Assembly: GCF_001522545.3 (NCBI RefSeq)
Contig: NC_031769.1
Span: 133,684,616-133,748,615 of the forward strand
Direction of reading: 5' to 3'
Length of the DNA stretch: 64,000 bases
DNA from: Parus major
Lineage: Eukaryota > Chordata > Aves > Passeriformes > Paridae
This document shows, one piece after another, positions 59,689 through 64,000 of this stretch; positions within the stretch are counted from its first letter, which is position 1; each line of letters opens with the position of its first letter. The notes beneath the pieces were generated by a model. That model ran no database searches. It saw only the letters and a program-made list of their open reading frames with translations, and was not told the origin of the DNA. The position numbers and the translations under genes were made by a program.

Positions 59689-61930
59689 ACCAAAAACAAC
59701 TCTTGGAAGAAAATCCTTTGCTTTCCTAAATGCTTTTTCCAATAAAATTTCATGGCATTATGTTTCCATGCTATACCCTCTGTCTTCTGTTTTCTTGCAA
59801 ATAATACATTTGCAGGCATGCACACACAAACACATCTATGTAAATAAGTATTTTTATAGAGCAACATGCTAGATACTCAAGTACTTAGAGGATTTGAATT
59901 CAAATGCTAACACAGTGCTTGGGATACAGTTTCTGATAGCTTCAACTTAATGCATTTTTTTTTTTCCTTATAAGAACAAAAGACAGGCTGTGTAAGTTAA
60001 GAAAGATTACTTAATGGCTGCATATGACAGGATGGAAGGAAGATTTGCTGTTTAGTAATGAAGTGATAAATTAGCTGTATAAAAAAAGAGGTCCCATTAT
60101 CCTTTCCTGAATTTTTAGCTGAGAAATATGAGTAATATTGCAGGGACAAGGAAAACTGGATTTTGGTACTACTCCTACCATCTATTCTGCATATTAACTC
60201 ATCATATTAAATATAGAAACATCCTAGGAAGAAGGAGCTGATGCTGTCAGCAGAGAGAAGAACCCAGGATAGACTTGTCAGGAAATTACTCAGCACTAGG
60301 CTAAAATCACACATTCCTTATCACCTCAACTCCTTACAACACTGAAAAAAAACAGCCTGCCTGTTTCAACCTGAGATGGGTATTCCCCTTTCTAGACTGG
60401 GGACTCTACCTCATAAAAGATGCTGTCAGCTGGCCAGGCTCCAGTGTGAAGGTTAGTGCCTCAGAGAGAGATGCTCAAAGGAGAGAGAACCCCTGAAACA
60501 TTCTCAGGGGTGCAATGAAACTGCCCAGTCCAGCAGAAGACCAAACCTACAGTTATCTGAGCTCGGGGAGACCTAGGCAGTCACTGCTGCTCTTTGGCCT
60601 CTTTTGATTCCAAAAAAGCTGCTTGGGATGTGCTCCATTTCAAAGTTACAAATATTATTTTTGTATCTTATATGCTTGCTAAAAGTCAGTTTGTTGAATT
60701 TTCCTATAAAGGCCTCTTACCAAGATCACTGGTCTGGAATTTTCCTCTACAAGGTATATGAAGCCTTAGTGGAAATAAGGAAAGGAATTTAAGATATGCT
60801 GGCAGAGGCAGAGGAGCATACAGCTTTATCCAGGAAGACCTTTAGAGAGAAAAGGGGCTTTTTTGTGACTACTTGGTTACTTACTTGGGTCATATTCTCA
60901 CACAGGCTAGGATACATATTTGTCTAAGCTTAAGCAAATTATTTGGACAATCCTTAGATATTAACCAAAATATATGCTCAGGAATACCAAATGAATTGAA
61001 AATGTATTTAACAATGGAACTGCCTCTTCTCATCTGGAGTTTCAAGACATTTTGATGATTAAATCTGTAGTAGCAGTGTATAAAATTACTTCTCCATTTT
61101 ACAGTAAAAACCTGCAGTTTTTCTAGGGTTAGAACCATGAAAACTGTGCTTTCACGAGAATCAAACACTTATTGAAGGTAAAATCCATTCCATAAATGTA
61201 AAACTTGAATTACTACAAAATGCATTAGGAGTGTAATTGAGGAAAGGTACTCCTAGTAAAAAAGCTATTTGTAGCTTTAAGAGACAATCACTTGAGACAA
61301 CAAACAAACAAATAAAGCATATATCTGGTAGGAGGGAGAATTCATATTGAAAGAGATTGTATCACTTTTACAGATAGAATGAGGTTATTGAGTACACATG
61401 AATGTATCAGGATAACGGAACTATCAAACTTTGAAGAGATGGCAAGTGCCATAGATGTAAAAGAAGTGAGATTAGCACACTTGCAAATTGTCAGATAATG
61501 TTTAATGGTTTAATATGTTTAAGCCTTAATATCTGTAAAAGATATTAAAAATATATATTTCTCTAACTAACTTTATTAGTTTACTGTAGCAGTACTGCAT
61601 TCAATATGGCAATGAAATACTCAAGACTTCAGGAAATCTCTTTAGGAAAATTAACTGAGCCAAAGGAATCCAAATTTAAAACTTCAGAGCTGAGGGTTAA
61701 TGACATTTTTGAATACTTAAGTATTTATCCCTGTGAACATTGCTTTTCGAAATTAAGATATGTTTATATTATTACTGATTTTGAAACTCCATAATTATGT
61801 TTTTTACAGAAGACTTATTTTCCATTAGTGGTCAGCCAATTTCCAGCATTTTTTCATTAATGCAACAGCCACACAAAGGTCTGTTGTGCACTTAGGTGGA
61901 GAGTGTGGGTGAGCCTTTCAGGCAGTTTTT

Positions 61931-62005
61931 TATATTAAGTAGTAGGAGTTTATATGCATATGTTATGCATATACATATTAAGTAGGTGTTTATCTGCATA
62001 TGTTA
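61931..62005. repeat. Short tandem duplication
   Basis: Two diverged units sharing ATATTAAGTAG, GTTTAT and GCATATGTTA, at 61931-61965 and 61974-62005, with a TGCATA palindromic stretch between. Confidence 0.75.
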
Positions 62006-63258
62006 AAATCCTTCTTACTGTGGCATGTCACCTACTGAATATATAGATTGTAATGCCAAAACCTGAATGTGTTCTCAAAAGAAATTTAACTGGCTCTCTT
62101 CATAACCTTACCCTTCCCAGTGTATCACACTTGCAGTTTTGCTTTTCTGTGTGAATGCAAAGATTATATTCCAGTTTCTGTTTTAGACAGAAAGTTATAC
62201 TGAAAGGTATATCTCTGCTACACAAATGGTTTTGAAATGGTTTTAAAATAAAAAAACCAGCATTGCATATGGATTTCTCTTATTGAAGGTGGGTTCTGCA
62301 GGCATAAGGGTGTTAATCCTCACCTCAACATCATAGGAGTGCTGCCCTTAAGATTGGCCACAACCATGTCCTGACTTGATATGGACTCTACTGATCTTCG
62401 ACCAGTGCAGGCTCACTGGCTTGTCCTCAGATCTGCCTCATCACCAGAAACCTGCCTGGTAGTCTGGACTCTGAGCTGCCCCCAGATCACCCTGCTGTGT
62501 CCCAGCTGGCAGGGTCCTTGCCCCATGGTCATCATGTTTGGTTCTTTGGCCCTTTGGGGTCTGCTTTTTGATGAAGAGTTGTGGAAAATCAGTCACGGTG
62601 TCTGTTAGGAAATGAAGGAACTCTATCTGATACCAGTGCCTCCTTACAAGAACCATTCTCCTATCATCCATCTGATGGATGGATGCCTGACACACATATG
62701 AAATACAGCAGCTGAGTAAATCCAGTGGCAGAACCTGAAGTCTTCATACCACGATATTTAAAGAGCACACAATGAACCAAGCGCTACAGCTTGGAGTTGA
62801 AAGGAATGCTGTATTAGTGCTGCACTAGAACTGAATAGATTTCCATGGAAGCAAGAAACGAACCCCCTTTTACCTCACCTACCGCGTGTAACACAACTGG
62901 AGTTTTACGCAGAGCTCTGGAAAGCCTTACATTAGCTTAACATCACTTAACCAGCCATTAAAACCGACAAGCAGTTGATTAACAAACTGTAGCACTGGCG
63001 CTTCACCCGCCAGAAGCAACTTCAGCAATGTTTGTTTTTTATTAACATCCAAATTTACAGCTCAGCACCCTATCGACCATAGAGGAACACCTTTACTGCC
63101 ACGTGTGCAACAACCCGCCACAGCTAAAGGGCAACGCCTTTTTCTGGCAGCTCCCCCCAGAGCCAAAGAGCCGGCTCAGACCCTCAGCCACTGTGGGCGC
63201 GGAGGAAGGCGGGCGGGGCAGGGCGCAGGCCGCTGCTGAGGCGGGCAGCCCGGCACAG

Positions 63259-63302
63259 CTGTACCTGTACCTGTACCTGTACCCGGCCCCGGCCCCGGCC
63301 CC
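63259..63302 (+). repeat. Hexanucleotide repeats (CTGTAC)4 and (GGCCCC)3
   Basis: Four exact CTGTAC units at 63259-63282, followed after two bases by three exact GGCCCC units at 63285-63302, all in the CpG island upstream of the probable first exon. Confidence 0.92.
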
Positions 63303-63319
63303 AGCCGCAGCCCCCTGAG

Positions 63320-63524
63320 CGGGGCGGAGCTGAGCGCAGGGGAGGCGGTGCACGGCCGGAAGGGGCGGCCGCGTCTCCCGGGTGACGGGGCCGAGATGGC
63401 GGCGTGCGAGGCGGCGGAGCGGCGCGGGCCCGGCTCTGGATGAGGGGCGGCCGGAGGCTGCGGGAGCGGCCGCCTTGGCCCCTGGAGCCCCGCGACCCCC
63501 GGCGAGGCCTCCCCCCCGGGGCAG
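63320..63524 (+). other. Probable noncoding first exon of the next gene
   Basis: Ends at a strong donor GCAG then GTGAGC (GT at 63525-63526). It holds an ATG (63396-63398) opening a 15-codon frame that stops at 63443, so it would be an upstream ORF rather than the main start. The 5' boundary is a guess. EBAG9 is possible by synteny; nothing in the exon itself proves it. Confidence 0.4.
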
Positions 63525-64000
63525 GTGAGCGAGGAGGGTCGGTTCCTGCGCCGTCAGGTGCTGCTTCCGCCTTGCTGGGCAGGGGCCCGGCCTCGGCACC
63601 TTCCCTCCCGGGGCAGAGCCGCCCGCGCGGTTCTCCCGCGGCAGCGCCCCCGCCTCGCCCCGTCCTCGGGGCGCTGTGGCCCCCGCGGCGCTGTGGCCCC
63701 CGCGGCCCTCGCCCGGCGCTGGGGCTGCTCGGCCGGCCCGGGAGCGCCAGGGCCGCGGCCTCTGCCCGGCCCTCTGGGCCCCTTCCGGGGCGAAGTGCGG
63801 GGGATCTCATGGGCTGCGAAGAACCTGAAGTGGCGAACCAGTAGATCGGCAGCGTTTGGGGGCTGAGGGGCTTGGCCCCCTGTGGGAGGGGGCGAGGGCA
63901 CACGTTCTGTCAGAGCTCGTAGTGGGACGGCATTGCTTGGGGTTACCTACTGTTCAGGCTGACGGACAAATTTAATAATATGTAGTGTGAAAAATTCTTA
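63525..64000 (+). other. Probable start of first intron of the next gene
   Basis: Follows the candidate donor; GC-rich until about 63900, then AT-rich to the window end. No coding exon recognised. Confidence 0.35.

Larger units (their letters stand above)
59108..63099. other. Intergenic DNA, nothing recognised
   Basis: 4 kb with no gene recognised. 62330-62720 is less AT-rich and could be an old repeat, but I could not assign it. Confidence 0.5.
63120..63900. promoter_or_regulatory. CpG-island promoter of the next gene
   Basis: About 0.8 kb of CpG-rich sequence with several GC boxes (GGGGCGG near 63320 and 63362), a TGACG half-CRE at 63383-63387 and a YY1-like GAGATGGCGGCG at 63394-63405. 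No TATA. The direction is best read as plus because of a strong splice donor downstream. By human gene order (NUDCD1, ENY2, PKHD1L1, EBAG9) the candidate is EBAG9, whose first exon is noncoding; that identification is inference. Confidence 0.75.

Noticed and set aside
63093..63903. Frames of 113-239 codons in the last CpG island
   Set aside because: GC-driven chance frames, proline/arginine/alanine-rich on both strands and matching nothing recognised.
1..64000. CRISPR arrays, operons, riboswitches or prokaryotic systems
   Set aside because: The window is vertebrate nuclear DNA; no regularly spaced repeat arrays or bacterial-type gene clusters were seen.

Overview
The window looks like avian nuclear DNA, most likely from a songbird. 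It carries intron-containing vertebrate genes, several decayed CR1 LINEs (several keep the typical 3' end with ATTCTATGATTCTA) and LTR families common in passerine genomes. The species call is inference from repeat content; nothing in the window names the species. The only genes I can support residue by residue are NUDCD1 (minus strand, 10 coding exons, 14228-47823, 585 codons plus stop) and ENY2 (plus strand, 4 coding exons, 48528-52407, 96 codons plus stop). They are arranged head to head over one CpG island, the same neighbour pair as on human chromosome 8q23.

Layout: 1-12.9 kb is intergenic DNA beyond the 3' end of NUDCD1, with two CR1 copies, one CR1 reverse-transcriptase remnant and one complete-looking LTR. 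12.9-47.8 kb is NUDCD1. Its exons 3-10 lie in the first half, and introns 1 and 2 (about 9.0 and 9.8 kb) have collected most of the mobile elements: two CR1 copies, at least three LTR-type segments in intron 2 and a sense-oriented LTR in intron 1 close to exon 2. 47.4-48.4 kb is the shared CpG-island promoter, with three THAP11/ZNF143-type motifs within about 95 bp. 48.5-52.5 kb is ENY2. 52.5-63.1 kb is intergenic, with a GC-rich patch broken by a 315-base assembly gap, an LTR and a CR1. 63.1-64.0 kb is a second CpG island that looks like the noncoding first exon of the next gene, possibly EBAG9 by synteny.

Functionally, ENY2 is a small shared subunit of the SAGA deubiquitinase module and of the TREX-2 mRNA-export complex. 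NUDCD1 is a NudC-family, CS-domain protein that acts as a co-chaperone-like adaptor. They share a promoter but no known pathway.

The most unusual structure is a 134-bp near-perfect palindrome (31000-31133) inside a CR1 copy in NUDCD1 intron 2. It is flanked by a 6-bp direct repeat, and a second CR1 copy in the window reads straight across the insertion site. This looks like a foldback or MITE-like insertion, or an unusual inverted duplication. Most of the many short open frames in the window are chance and were left out.
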